Source: Aequorivita antarctica
Lineage (GTDB): Bacteria > Bacteroidota > Bacteroidia > Flavobacteriales > Flavobacteriaceae
Assembly: GCF_007997155.1 (NCBI RefSeq)
Contig: NZ_VORT01000005.1
Span: 124,001 to 188,000 of the forward strand
DNA: 64,000 nucleotides
Reading direction: 5' to 3'
Shown: positions 45,140 through 53,131 of the stretch, piece by piece
How the letters are laid out: every line of letters begins with the position of its first letter
Position numbering within the stretch: the stretch's first letter is position 1
Program-made: the position numbers and the translations under genes
Notes under the pieces: generated by a model
The model's database searches: none
Seen by the model: the letters and a program-made list of their open reading frames with translations, nothing else
Told to the model about the DNA's origin: nothing

Positions 45140-45316
45140 ATGAAACTTTCTTTACGACCAAGTCGATTTTGGAAAAATTCCATAATAATTAGGTCGAATG
45201 CGAATAAAAATTTATACGATAATATGAAAGTAATTTTAGAAAAAGAAAAATTTAATAATAAATATTACTATAGGATTCTTTTAAGCCAAAAAAGGGAGAA
45301 TATAGTGATATCTTAA
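45140..45316 (+). CDS. Possible 58-residue protein downstream of promoter C
   Basis: An ATG placed 11 nt after a -7 box opens a 58-residue frame (MKLSLRPSRFWKNSIIIRSN ... KRENIVIS). It is very basic and has neither signal peptide nor known motif. The exact spacing to the promoter argues for a real leader gene or small protein; the lack of family resemblance argues against it. It may also be a relic like the lipoprotein frame behind promoter B. Confidence 0.35.
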   Translation: MKLSLRPSRFWKNSIIIRSNANKNLYDNMKVILEKEKFNNKYYYRILLSQKRENIVIS

Positions 45317-45362
45317 AAACCTACGTAATTTCATGTTTTTGAGTTAAGATAGTGAATAAATT

Positions 45363-45422
45363 GGAGTTTAGTTAGTAGTTTTTAAGAAGGAAGGACCCCT
45401 TGCATTAAGCGAGGGGTTTAAC
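45363..45422 (+). repeat. Leader repeat copy 2 (with hairpin)
   Basis: Second copy of the 43651-43715 block. Its hairpin (45395-45417) has stem ACCCCTTGC / GCGAGGGGT with one wobble pair and a 5-nt loop. Stem bases that differ from copy 1 still pair, which suggests that the structure is kept. It is about 107 bp upstream of the protease gene start. Confidence 0.7.
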
Positions 45423-45523
45423 TTTTAATTTAGGTTGTTTAAAATATGAGCAAAGTTGGGATGACCATTTTTTTTTAGATTATGTAACTAACTACAAGAA
45501 CATACAGAATACCAAATTTAATA

Positions 45524-46897
45524 ATGATGAAATATTTTACAACGATAATATTTTTTTTTATTAGTGTCATTTCATATTCTCAATATACCAAAGAGAATAA
45601 CCATATTAGTTCTTTTTCGAAGCAATCTGGTTTTATTTTCCAGAAGAATAAAAAGAGAGACCGTATACCGTTTCGGTTAGTTAACAATCTACCCATTGTC
45701 GATGTAGAAATTAATGGCACACCCCTTTCATTTATTCTAGATACGGGAGTAGAATCTACAATCCTTTTTAGTTTGGAAGCAGTAGATAGCGTTCAACTTC
45801 GCAATACTTCTCCCGTGCTTTTACAGGGCTTAGGTCCGGATGGAACTGTACAAGCGCTGAAAAGCTTAAATAATAATGTAAAAGTTGGTAATATTTTCGA
45901 CCGAGACCATTCACTATATATAATTTTTGATAGTTCCCTCAATTTTTCCCCACGAATGGGCATCCCAATACACGGAATTCTGGGAAATGAATTCTTTCAG
46001 AATTTTATTGTAAAAATTAATTATGCTTCGGAAGTTATAACTGTTTCTGATCCTAAAAAATATAAACTCGAAAAATGTAATAAATGTGAGGATTTGCCAC
46101 TAAATTTTGTGGGAAGCAAACCATATGTTTCTCTAAATATAGTTTCCGTTGAAAAACAAAAAGAAATAAAATTATTGATAGATTCGGGATCTAGTGATGT
46201 TTTATGGCTCTTTGATGATGATGGCTTTATTGAGGAATCACCGAAAAATTATTTCCATGATTTTTTAGGTCTGGGACTCAGCGGAAATATATTTGGTAAA
46301 CGCGCCCGAATTCCTGAATTGATTGTAGGTAAATATATTCTAAAGAAAGTAATAACGTCATTTCCTGAAGAAAATTCAATCCTGAAAGCGCGTTATTATG
46401 AAGATCGTCACGGTAGTGTTGGTGGAGGATTTTTAAGTAAGTTCAATGTTACTTTTGATTATGGAAATAATTTAATAAGGTTTAAAAAGAACAGCAGGTT
46501 TAAAGATCCGTTTAATTTCAATATGAGTGGATTGACTCTAGAGCATGAAGGTATGGAATTGATAAAGCAAGAAGGACATACAGCTGTCATTTCGAATCTA
46601 GAAAACCAAAAAAAGAGTTTTATCAGGAACGGTGTTTCGATCACACCCGAAGTTCAATTGTCATTAGTGCCAAAATACATTGTGGCCGATGTTCGAGAAG
46701 GTTCTCCCGCTGCATTAGCTGGAATTGAAAAAAGTGATGAGGTTATTTCAATTAATGGAAAACCGTGTTATGAATATAAACTTCAACAACTGATAGAAAT
46801 ATTTTCTAGTGAAGAAGGAAAAAAAATTGCAATGGAAATAAGAAGAGACGGGTTATTACATAAAACAAAATTCTACCTTAAAAATGCTATTATGTGA
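45524..46897 (+). CDS. Exported retropepsin-like aspartyl protease with C-terminal PDZ domain (copy 2)
   Basis: A 457-residue paralogue of the protein at 3844-5172, with an ordinary ATG (MMKYFTTIIFFFISVISYSQ as signal peptide) and about 15 extra residues after it. Both catalytic half-sites are intact: ILDTG (about residue 73) and LLIDSGSSD (about 220). The CNKC pair (about 185-188) and the PDZ domain (VREGSPAALAGIEKSDEVIS) are conserved. The two proteins are alike over almost the whole length, most different at the signal peptide and just before the PDZ domain. Unlike copy 1 it lies in AT-rich accessory DNA behind a duplicated leader and, further up, promoter C. Confidence 0.9.
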   Translation: MMKYFTTIIFFFISVISYSQYTKENNHISSFSKQSGFIFQKNKKRDRIPFRLVNNLPIVDVEINGTPLSFILDTGVESTILFSLEAVDSVQLRNTSPVLLQGLGPDGTVQALKSLNNNVKVGNIFDRDHSLYIIFDSSLNFSPRMGIPIHGILGNEFFQNFIVKINYASEVITVSDPKKYKLEKCNKCEDLPLNFVGSKPYVSLNIVSVEKQKEIKLLIDSGSSDVLWLFDDDGFIEESPKNYFHDFLGLGLSGNIFGKRARIPELIVGKYILKKVITSFPEENSILKARYYEDRHGSVGGGFLSKFNVTFDYGNNLIRFKKNSRFKDPFNFNMSGLTLEHEGMELIKQEGHTAVISNLENQKKSFIRNGVSITPEVQLSLVPKYIVADVREGSPAALAGIEKSDEVISINGKPCYEYKLQQLIEIFSSEEGKKIAMEIRRDGLLHKTKFYLKNAIM

Positions 46898-46998
46898 GAA
46901 CGATTATTAGTTTCAATGGAGGCGGCTGATAAATATGAGTCTTTATGACTGAGGCTATTAAAATTTATGTATTTTTTCAAATTTCTTATTTTGATAAA

Positions 46999-47709
46999 TC
47001 ATTTCCGAACAGCTTTAAGGCACATAAATGCGGGAAATTCATTCAATTCTTTAAAGTGTTTAGGATCTAACTTTTTAAATTCTTTGGTTGGGATAGGTTC
47101 CACTAATTTTTCAATATAAAAACCATTATTGGTAATTGGTGAGAGACACTCATAAAGCGGTCTTCTATAACTTAACATTTCTATTGGTTTACCAAATCCT
47201 TTCCAGACTGTTTTTATTTGTTCAATGAGAAAATACTTAGAGGAATTGTAGTAAGTATATTCAAAAAAGGGATGTTCAATAGAAATGACGAGCGTTCCTT
47301 TGTTTTTTAAAACCCGATGAAATTCAGTGATTGTTTGGTTCCAGTTCTTAACGTACTGCATAGCCAGAGCACAGACTACAATATCAAAAGAATTTTCTGA
47401 TAAGGTTTTAAATGGTTTGGCGAGATCTTGTTCAAAGAAGAATCCTGAACTTCCATTTCTTTCTTTAGCAAGTTGGACCATTCTAGGGCTAAGATCAAAC
47501 CCTGTAACATTTGCTCCATTGGCAATAAAAATTTCTGCGTATTTTCCTGGGCCACAGGCTGCGTCTAGAATGTTTTTATTTTTTACCTCTCCAATAAGTT
47601 TTAAAGTATTAGGTCTATCATAATATGCATTATGTGGTTTATTCTCAATCAATGCATTGTAGTTATCTGCAATTTTTTCATACGCTTTCTTTATTTTTTC
47701 CATATCCAT
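46999..47709 (-). CDS. Class I SAM-dependent methyltransferase
   Basis: A 236-residue Rossmann-fold methyltransferase with motif I ILDAACGPGKYAEIF (about 47-61), motif II VTGFDLSP and motif post-II FDIVVCALAMQYVKNW. The substrate cannot be told; the family includes UbiE-like and small-molecule methylases. The C-terminal part has the usual HPFFEY motif of ubiquinone/menaquinone-like members. It starts 6 bp after the preceding membrane protein's stop and is probably cotranscribed with it. Confidence 0.9.
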   Translation of the reverse strand: MDMEKIKKAYEKIADNYNALIENKPHNAYYDRPNTLKLIGEVKNKNILDAACGPGKYAEIFIANGANVTGFDLSPRMVQLAKERNGSSGFFFEQDLAKPFKTLSENSFDIVVCALAMQYVKNWNQTITEFHRVLKNKGTLVISIEHPFFEYTYYNSSKYFLIEQIKTVWKGFGKPIEMLSYRRPLYECLSPITNNGFYIEKLVEPIPTKEFKKLDPKHFKELNEFPAFMCLKAVRK

Positions 47710-47715
47710 AAATAT

Positions 47716-48348
47716 TTATTTTGATCTTAATAATATTATTCCTGCTGATACCAGCCAACTAACAAGACCAAAAGCGAAAATTCGAAACCCATATAAGGTT
47801 GTTAAAACAAATCCATTAACCGCAATAATAATTGCAAATAGAACAATGAAGACTCCTATATATCCTATCCATTTAGGGAATTTGGAAAAAAGAAGTATAG
47901 TGATGGAATAAATGAGAATTGAAACACAGAAAAAGGCTATACATATATAGGTTAAGGATTTATTGAGTGCAAAGCTGTAGTTGACTATTGCTTTAAGTAT
48001 AATTTCCTTCTTACTTCCATCAATTGCGTATTTTCCAAGAAAAAAAGGAAGGGTCAGACCGTTTATAAGAGCAGCTAGCAATGCTGCAATTAAGGCGAGG
48101 GACGCGAATATAAATCCAAATATAGCAAACCTGTATTTGTCTATAATGGACATAGTTAGACCCCATAGGCCAAACATTAATATTGGAATTGAAAAGATTG
48201 CCAACGAGTGGATTATCGACAAGGATTTGGATTCTTTTAATATTTTTTCAATACTTCCGCCAGATGGATGGAATACCATAGTCGCTAACATTAAAATAGC
48301 TCCTAATATTATTGAAGTACCGGTACTTTTGGTAAAATAACTTTTCAT
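47716..48348 (-). CDS. Integral membrane protein of unknown family
   Basis: A 210-residue protein with six predicted membrane helices (for example GTSIILGAILMLATMVF and GFIFASLALIAALLAALING). No catalytic motif. The overall pattern is similar to DUF4386-type or other small multi-helix proteins of Bacteroidota, but the family is not recognised. It lies between a Crp-like regulator and a methyltransferase, all on the minus strand. Confidence 0.75.
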   Translation of the reverse strand: MKSYFTKSTGTSIILGAILMLATMVFHPSGGSIEKILKESKSLSIIHSLAIFSIPILMFGLWGLTMSIIDKYRFAIFGFIFASLALIAALLAALINGLTLPFFLGKYAIDGSKKEIILKAIVNYSFALNKSLTYICIAFFCVSILIYSITILLFSKFPKWIGYIGVFIVLFAIIIAVNGFVLTTLYGFRIFAFGLVSWLVSAGIILLRSK

Positions 48349-48424
48349 ATGATTTTCTATTTATTCGAAAATCAAAAATGCGGAATTAATACTAAAGTAA
48401 ACTTGATTAGAATCAATAACGATG

Positions 48425-49012
48425 CTATAAACTAAAATAACGACTTCTAACTCTACTTAAGGTTTCGGGAGTAATGTTTAAATAGGAAGCAATAAGTTTT
48501 TGAGAAAATTTTTGAATTATTTGAGGTTTATTATTTAAAATATGTTCATACTTTTCATCAGGAGAAAAATTATTGTCGTAAAATTCAATACGGAAAAGAG
48601 TTTCATCCATTAGCCTTCCCATTTGAAGAAATGAGGGAGATATTGCAATAAGTTTATGTATTGAATCTATTGATAACTCGTAAATAGAAGTGTCTTCATA
48701 TGCTTGAATATAATAAGCTGAGGGTTCTTGTAAAATAAAGCTTTTATAATTTAACACACAGTCTTTTGCAAGGTTTAAATCTATAATCGATTTATCTTGT
48801 TCGGAATTAATTTTGTATTGATATAGTGCTCCTTCAATTATAAAATAAACTGAGGAACATATTTCGCCTTTAGTGAGTAAATAATCTTCTCTTTTTAATT
48901 TTCTATAAAGAAGTTCTTTTTCAAAAAGAACCAGCTCTAATTGAGAATAACGACCTGTCTTATTTAAAACTTCAGCTATGGGACTATACATGGGATGAGT
49001 ATTATTTTCCAA
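48425..49012 (-). CDS. Crp/Fnr-family transcriptional regulator
   Basis: A 195-residue protein: an N-terminal cyclic-nucleotide-binding-type beta barrel (about 28-115, YLLTKGEICSSVYFIIEGAL) and a short C-terminal helix-turn-helix (about 165-195, KLIASYLNITPETLSRVRSR). The Arg-Ser pair used by CRP to bind cAMP is absent, so the ligand, if any, differs. Proteins of this shape are common single-component regulators in Bacteroidota. It is likely to control the adjacent membrane-protein and methyltransferase genes (inference). Confidence 0.88.
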   Translation of the reverse strand: MENNTHPMYSPIAEVLNKTGRYSQLELVLFEKELLYRKLKREDYLLTKGEICSSVYFIIEGALYQYKINSEQDKSIIDLNLAKDCVLNYKSFILQEPSAYYIQAYEDTSIYELSIDSIHKLIAISPSFLQMGRLMDETLFRIEFYDNNFSPDEKYEHILNNKPQIIQKFSQKLIASYLNITPETLSRVRSRYFSL

Positions 49013-49093
49013 TTAATTTATAATATAAAAAGAATGATATATAGCAATAAATATCGCTATAGCATTTTTTTCTTTTAGTTTTTAATTTAAAAA

Positions 49094-50122
49094 TTAGTAG
49101 GCAATATCTTCGATACACTTATTTATAGTTATTATATCAGTGCCAAACATTAATTTCCCAATATCGTTTGTATTTTGTTTATAAAATAATAAAAACATCG
49201 CCAAACCTTCATCCTGTGACCACCACTTTTTATTGCGCCTAAGACCTTCAATAGCAGTTTCATTATCTAGATTTGCTCCTTTTGGATTTGTTAGCCAGAT
49301 AAAAGCCACATATTTGCCAATGCCCTCCATAGTGATAAAAAAATCATCATATGTCTTAAATAGTTCTTTTGTGCCAACAAAATATTGAGTTTGTCTCGCG
49401 TTGTACATGCTTAAGGCCTTCTTTGTCAGTTTTTTTGAGTCAACAGGATCAATAGCCCAAAAGGCATCGTAAAATAGATTTATTTCAGCTTTCATAGATT
49501 GGTTGTATTCTAGATTTCCATCCATCTGTTTCTGAACTAAATTATCATCTAATTCAATTTCGGGGTTAATTTCATTTTCAAATTCTTGAAGTTTTTTACC
49601 GAAATTTTTATTTTGTTGAGAATGTGCAAATTCATGAAGAAAAATACTGGTGTATAAATTTTCATCACCCAATTCATCACTTTGAATTTGATTTTGTATC
49701 CAAAATGAAGGGGTTCCCATTACAAAAAAGGTTTGATTGGATCCTTTTTTTCCTGACGCTGCAAATGACATAATTTCAATGGGTGTAATCTGTCCATTTG
49801 GCAATGTCAGCTTATCATAATGTTTGTATTTTACCCATTTTTCTTTTTTTCCAAAAAACTGTGGACCTTTTATCTCTAAGCTATTCTCAATCTCTTCCTT
49901 CGTATTTGTATAGACAAATATTTCGTCATAGAATATCATTAAAGGGGGTTCAAATGAAGAAATTTTTAAAATATCATTTGCAACCAGTTCCCAAGCATCA
50001 AACCATTTTTGAACCCCGATTAATTCAACCTCAATATTAGCATTGCCCTGTTGCTTTTTTTCACTTTTTTTTTGCTCGCATGATATCAAAAGAGCAGTTA
50101 TAAATACTAATATTATTTTCAT
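49094..50122 (-). CDS. Lipoprotein with zincin-like HEFAH motif
   Basis: A 342-residue protein with a lipoprotein signal (MKIILVFITALLISC). A HExxH zinc motif is present in SIFLHEFAHSQQN (about residue 186), with acidic residues downstream that could supply a third ligand. No known peptidase family is recognised. The remaining sequence is charged, globular and cytoplasm-free by the lipobox. A membrane-anchored metallopeptidase or a peptidase-like protein is possible. Confidence 0.75.
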   Translation of the reverse strand: MKIILVFITALLISCEQKKSEKKQQGNANIEVELIGVQKWFDAWELVANDILKISSFEPPLMIFYDEIFVYTNTKEEIENSLEIKGPQFFGKKEKWVKYKHYDKLTLPNGQITPIEIMSFAASGKKGSNQTFFVMGTPSFWIQNQIQSDELGDENLYTSIFLHEFAHSQQNKNFGKKLQEFENEINPEIELDDNLVQKQMDGNLEYNQSMKAEINLFYDAFWAIDPVDSKKLTKKALSMYNARQTQYFVGTKELFKTYDDFFITMEGIGKYVAFIWLTNPKGANLDNETAIEGLRRNKKWWSQDEGLAMFLLFYKQNTNDIGKLMFGTDIITINKCIEDIAY

Positions 50123-50156
50123 TTTTTTATATATAATACCCCAACGTATATTTATC

Positions 50157-50354
50157 TTAAATCTGCATATTACTCTTTAATAAACTCAAGGTCAATTCCA
50201 AACCACCTATACTTCCTTCTAGGATTTGCTGAAAGTCCCTGGAGTACATTAATTTAAACGCACCGCAAAAAATATAATTTACGGTAAGAAAGATCCACAG
50301 ATACGCGAGAATTTTATTATTATATTGATTATTTTGTAATAATGGTTCTTCCAT
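50157..50354 (-). CDS. Small membrane protein
   Basis: A 65-residue frame with a hydrophobic N-terminal half (ILAYLWIFLTVNYIFCGAFK) and a polar C-terminal half. The context (34 bp from the HEFAH lipoprotein gene and 33 bp from the next lipoprotein gene, same strand) supports a real gene, but no homologue is recognised. Confidence 0.45.
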   Translation of the reverse strand: MEEPLLQNNQYNNKILAYLWIFLTVNYIFCGAFKLMYSRDFQQILEGSIGGLELTLSLLKSNMQI

Positions 50355-50387
50355 TGCTTAAAAGGTGTTTTATCTTTAAGGTCTATA

Positions 50388-50801
50388 CTATAGTAAGGTC
50401 GATATACCCAAATCAATAAATCCAATACTTGTAGAGTTTACACTGCCATTTTTCTTAACAACTCCTCCAACTTTAATAGTTCCGGTCATACTTTCATTTG
50501 CTTGGCCAAAACCACCAACTGTTGACCCTGCTTGTAGAACTAATGCTACTGGATCTGCTGCTGTAATAACAACCTCTTTAGACCACGGGAGGGAAACGTT
50601 ATCAACAACTTGATTTACACCATCCCCATTAATATATACAATGGTTAAAGTTCCTGAATAAGTTCCGGACAATTCATATTTCACTGTTTTGGAATTACCA
50701 CCAGAAGAGCCAGAATCATCATCTTTGTTACAGGATATCATAATGGTCATTAGTAATAAAATTAAAACGGTTGGCAAAAATTTCATTTTTTTTCTTTTCA
50801 T
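50388..50801 (-). CDS. Small lipoprotein, MmpS-like
   Basis: A 137-residue lipoprotein (lipobox IMISC after MKFLPTVLILLLMT) followed by an acidic/serine linker and a single beta-sandwich with SGTYSGTLTIVYING and VSLPWSKEVVITAAD. The layout resembles MmpS-type accessory proteins and other small outer-membrane lipoproteins of Bacteroidota. The gene is monocistronic or leads the preceding small gene. No operator of the regulon type lies upstream. Confidence 0.75.
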   Translation of the reverse strand: MKRKKMKFLPTVLILLLMTIMISCNKDDDSGSSGGNSKTVKYELSGTYSGTLTIVYINGDGVNQVVDNVSLPWSKEVVITAADPVALVLQAGSTVGGFGQANESMTGTIKVGGVVKKNGSVNSTSIGFIDLGISTLL

Positions 50802-50940
50802 ATTTATATAAGATTGATAAGCCTACTTTTTTTTACGGTTGTTCGGCGTGTCCGTCTTTTTCGACGCTTTTTTCAAGACATCTTAAGTCAAGATTTCTTT
50901 GGTCATTTTTTCTTATAACTCCGGAACTGCCATTTTATGG

Positions 50941-51268
50941 TTAATTTTTTAAAGTTAGTATTGGCATTAATTCACTTCTTATATTCCAAAAATAGAGAGC
51001 AATTCCAATAGCGACGCATGGTAATTCTATACCGAATTCATCAATAAAATAAGCCGTGTTTCCCGTGTCTGTAGTAAGAGGTATAAAAATTCATTGTAAT
51101 TAATACAACAATTCCAGGACACCACATTAAACCTGCCGCGTATAAGCCACTTCCTCCACCGAGTTTTCCAGAATAAATAATCAAAAAATAGAATAGTGAA
51201 CTTAAAGCCAAATTAATAGATAGAAATAGGAGGGTTGGTTTTAGCTTGTGTATGGAGAAATGTGTCAT
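50941..51268 (-). pseudogene. CPBP intramembrane protease gene with internal deletion
   Basis: The 75-residue frame at 51268-51041 (MTHFSIHKLKPTLLFLSINL, then YAAGLMWCPGIVVLITM) is the N-terminus of a CPBP/CAAX-like intramembrane protease. After a frame shift near 51075 a second frame gives TTDTGNTAYFIDEFGIELPC and LYFWNIRSEL to a stop at 50941, which is a typical CPBP C-terminus with the last helix. The whole middle, including the catalytic EExxxR and FxxxH motifs, is missing. This is a deletion remnant of a once complete gene. Confidence 0.65.
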
Positions 51269-51342
51269 ATCTTAGTTTCCCTGTTAGACTTATTCATATT
51301 CTACCTTTAAAACTTCAGGAATATTTTATGCAAATCGACTTA

Positions 51343-51843
51343 TCAATTAACACTAAAGGCATACATAAAATCATTTGAACCAAAGAAAAACTCTCCAGTA
51401 TCAATGTTTTTAACAATTAAATAATAATAGCCTTCTTTTATTTTTTCAACATCATAGCTTATTTTTTCAAAAGATGTTGAAGTACTAGTACCTTTTGATT
51501 TGGTAGTGATAAAAACTCTTTTATCATTTTTTATTTCAAATTGTACCAAATCCAGAATAGATGTTGGATCTACACCCGGATTAACTTTCACTATAAATTT
51601 TAGTGAGCTAGTTTTTGGTATTCTAACTTTAGATGTTACTCCATTTAAAAAGAAACCTCCTTCTGCTCCAAAAAGCCCTTTTGACTTCGTTATCGTATTA
51701 TATTGAGACTTTTCCAGATCGACCAATTTATTGCTTTGTGTATCGAAGAAAGTTGGTTTTTCAATAAACTCAGGCAATTCTTGTTGGGCTTGGGAGTTAA
51801 AAGAGGATAAAATGAATATTAAAAAAATAAAAATTGTTTTCAT
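51343..51843 (-). CDS. Secreted protein of unknown function
   Basis: A 166-residue protein with a signal peptide (MKTIFIFLIFILSSFNSQAQ) and a beta-rich body (VRIPKTSSLKFIVKVNPG, FEIKNDKRVFITTKSKG). No T9SS sorting domain, lipobox or known family. It is the gene downstream of promoter D, with a ~65-nt leader, so it belongs to the same regulon as the T9SS proteins. Confidence 0.7.
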   Translation of the reverse strand: MKTIFIFLIFILSSFNSQAQQELPEFIEKPTFFDTQSNKLVDLEKSQYNTITKSKGLFGAEGGFFLNGVTSKVRIPKTSSLKFIVKVNPGVDPTSILDLVQFEIKNDKRVFITTKSKGTSTSTSFEKISYDVEKIKEGYYYLIVKNIDTGEFFFGSNDFMYAFSVN

Positions 51844-51909
51844 GATTATATAATAATTTAAGGTCGGGGGTAGGAATTTATTACTTTGATAAAGTGTAAA
51901 TGCTAGTAG

Positions 51910-51980
51910 TAAAACTATTGAGAAGGGAGGTATTTTTCAATACTCAATTAGAAGTAAAATAAAATACCTGCATTCAGGTA
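51910..51980 (-). promoter_or_regulatory. Promoter/operator D of the secreted-protein regulon
   Basis: Plus-strand palindrome TACCTGCATTCAGGTA (51965-51980); second site TACTCAATTAGAAGTA (51941-51956), weaker but keeping TAC and GTA ends, 24 bp apart. On the minus strand the -7 box TAGTTTTA (51917-51910) is 28 nt from the second site's GAGTA and matches TAnnTTTG in seven of eight positions. Confidence 0.7.
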
Positions 51981-52141
51981 AATTTTTTTAAAACTCTGTT
52001 TTTATAGAATTAATTAGGTATTTGTCCAGTGATTAGTAGAGTATTGCCATAATGTTGAGAACTTTTCAGCTAAAGGCGCTTTTAGTAATCTAGAGGTTTA
52101 TTGTTTAGATGAGCTTCTGTATTTGCTTAGGCATTGTTAAT

Positions 52142-52672
52142 TTATTGATCCCATTCACTTTTTAATAGACCATATACTATATCATCTACCCACTTTCCAT
52201 CAATTAATAAACTCTCTTTAAAATGGGCTTCTTTTCTAAAGTTCAGCCTTTCTAAAAGTCGAATTGAATCAATATTCCTAGGATCAACTGAGCCTTTTAT
52301 TCTATGTTTGTCTAAAGAGTTAAATAAATAATCAATGGTAATTTTCATAGCCATCGTGGCATAACCTTTTCCTTGGTGTTTTTTACTTAAAGTACACCCA
52401 AGCTCACATTGAAAGCCGTCATCAGCAATAAAATGGATTCCTATATCTCCAATAATTTCATTAGAGGATTTTTCTATAATAACTAATTGAAACCAAGATT
52501 CAGGTTGATTAATCTCTAACGGATTTTTCGCAATGAAGTTATCTACTTCTTTTAATTCTTTTGGCACAAACCCTTGGTATTTGTTTGTTTCAATGTCTGA
52601 CCTGTAACTGAAAACTTGATGATTGTCTTCAATTGTGATAGGCCTTAATAAAAGTGTTTCTGTTTCTATCAT
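52142..52672 (-). CDS. GNAT N-acetyltransferase (RimJ/RimL type)
   Basis: A 176-residue acetyltransferase. The N-terminal TETLLLRPITIEDNHQVFSY is the RimJ/RimL-like start; the acetyl-CoA-binding P-loop region is LSKKHQGKGYATMAMK (QGKGYA). Transfers acetyl groups from acetyl-CoA to an amino group; the acceptor is unknown. It lies alone between regulon promoter D and an empty stretch. Confidence 0.9.
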   Translation of the reverse strand: MIETETLLLRPITIEDNHQVFSYRSDIETNKYQGFVPKELKEVDNFIAKNPLEINQPESWFQLVIIEKSSNEIIGDIGIHFIADDGFQCELGCTLSKKHQGKGYATMAMKITIDYLFNSLDKHRIKGSVDPRNIDSIRLLERLNFRKEAHFKESLLIDGKWVDDIVYGLLKSEWDQ

Positions 52673-53131
52673 TTTTTATATATAAGTGATGTACTTACAG
52701 TCTCGGAATATTCGTAATTTAAATTCGATTTTAAACAAATTAGCAACATTTTTTTAAAATTCAAATTGATTATAGCTGACATAATACTTAACTCGTGCCA
52801 AAGCTTGCTAAAATTATCAAATATTTTTCCTTGGATTATCAGCGAAACATATTTTAAGACCAAAGTTGAATAGGTTTTAGCTTTTGCTTTAAATTTTTAT
52901 TTATCTCAATTTTTGATTTGCTAAATAACAATTATAAGATGTTTATTGATTACTTGAGATTTTGATGAACATATTAATATACAAAGAATCATAATCAGTT
53001 CTATCTTTGCCATTCTATACCTTTTTTTAAACATCATTTGTTTTTTAAACGTTTAGGTTTTTTTTAAATTTAATAAAGTATTTTTTTTCATAGTTTGAAC
53101 TTGATTATACAAAGACATTCCTTGAAATAGA
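52673..53131. other. Intergenic stretch without a supported gene
   Basis: An open frame of 64 residues (52669-52863, minus) starts at TTG and has no domain or signal peptide; it is treated as chance. Long T/A homopolymers and no clear hairpin were seen. Confidence 0.6.

Noticed and set aside
43686-45417. tRNA or CRISPR repeat reading of the two leader hairpins
   Set aside because: Only two copies 1.7 kb apart, single stem, no cloverleaf and no regularly spaced spacers.
49094-50122. Assignment of the HEFAH lipoprotein to a named metallopeptidase family
   Set aside because: Only HExxH is certain; no third ligand motif or family fold could be matched by eye.
51927-52020. Further single AGGTA motifs at 51927 and 52016
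   Set aside because: They lack a TACCT partner at the right spacing and have no TAnnTTTG box 28 nt on; chance matches.
52669-52863. 64-residue frame overlapping the GNAT gene by 4 bp
   Set aside because: TTG start, no signal peptide or domain, no promoter box; left as intergenic.
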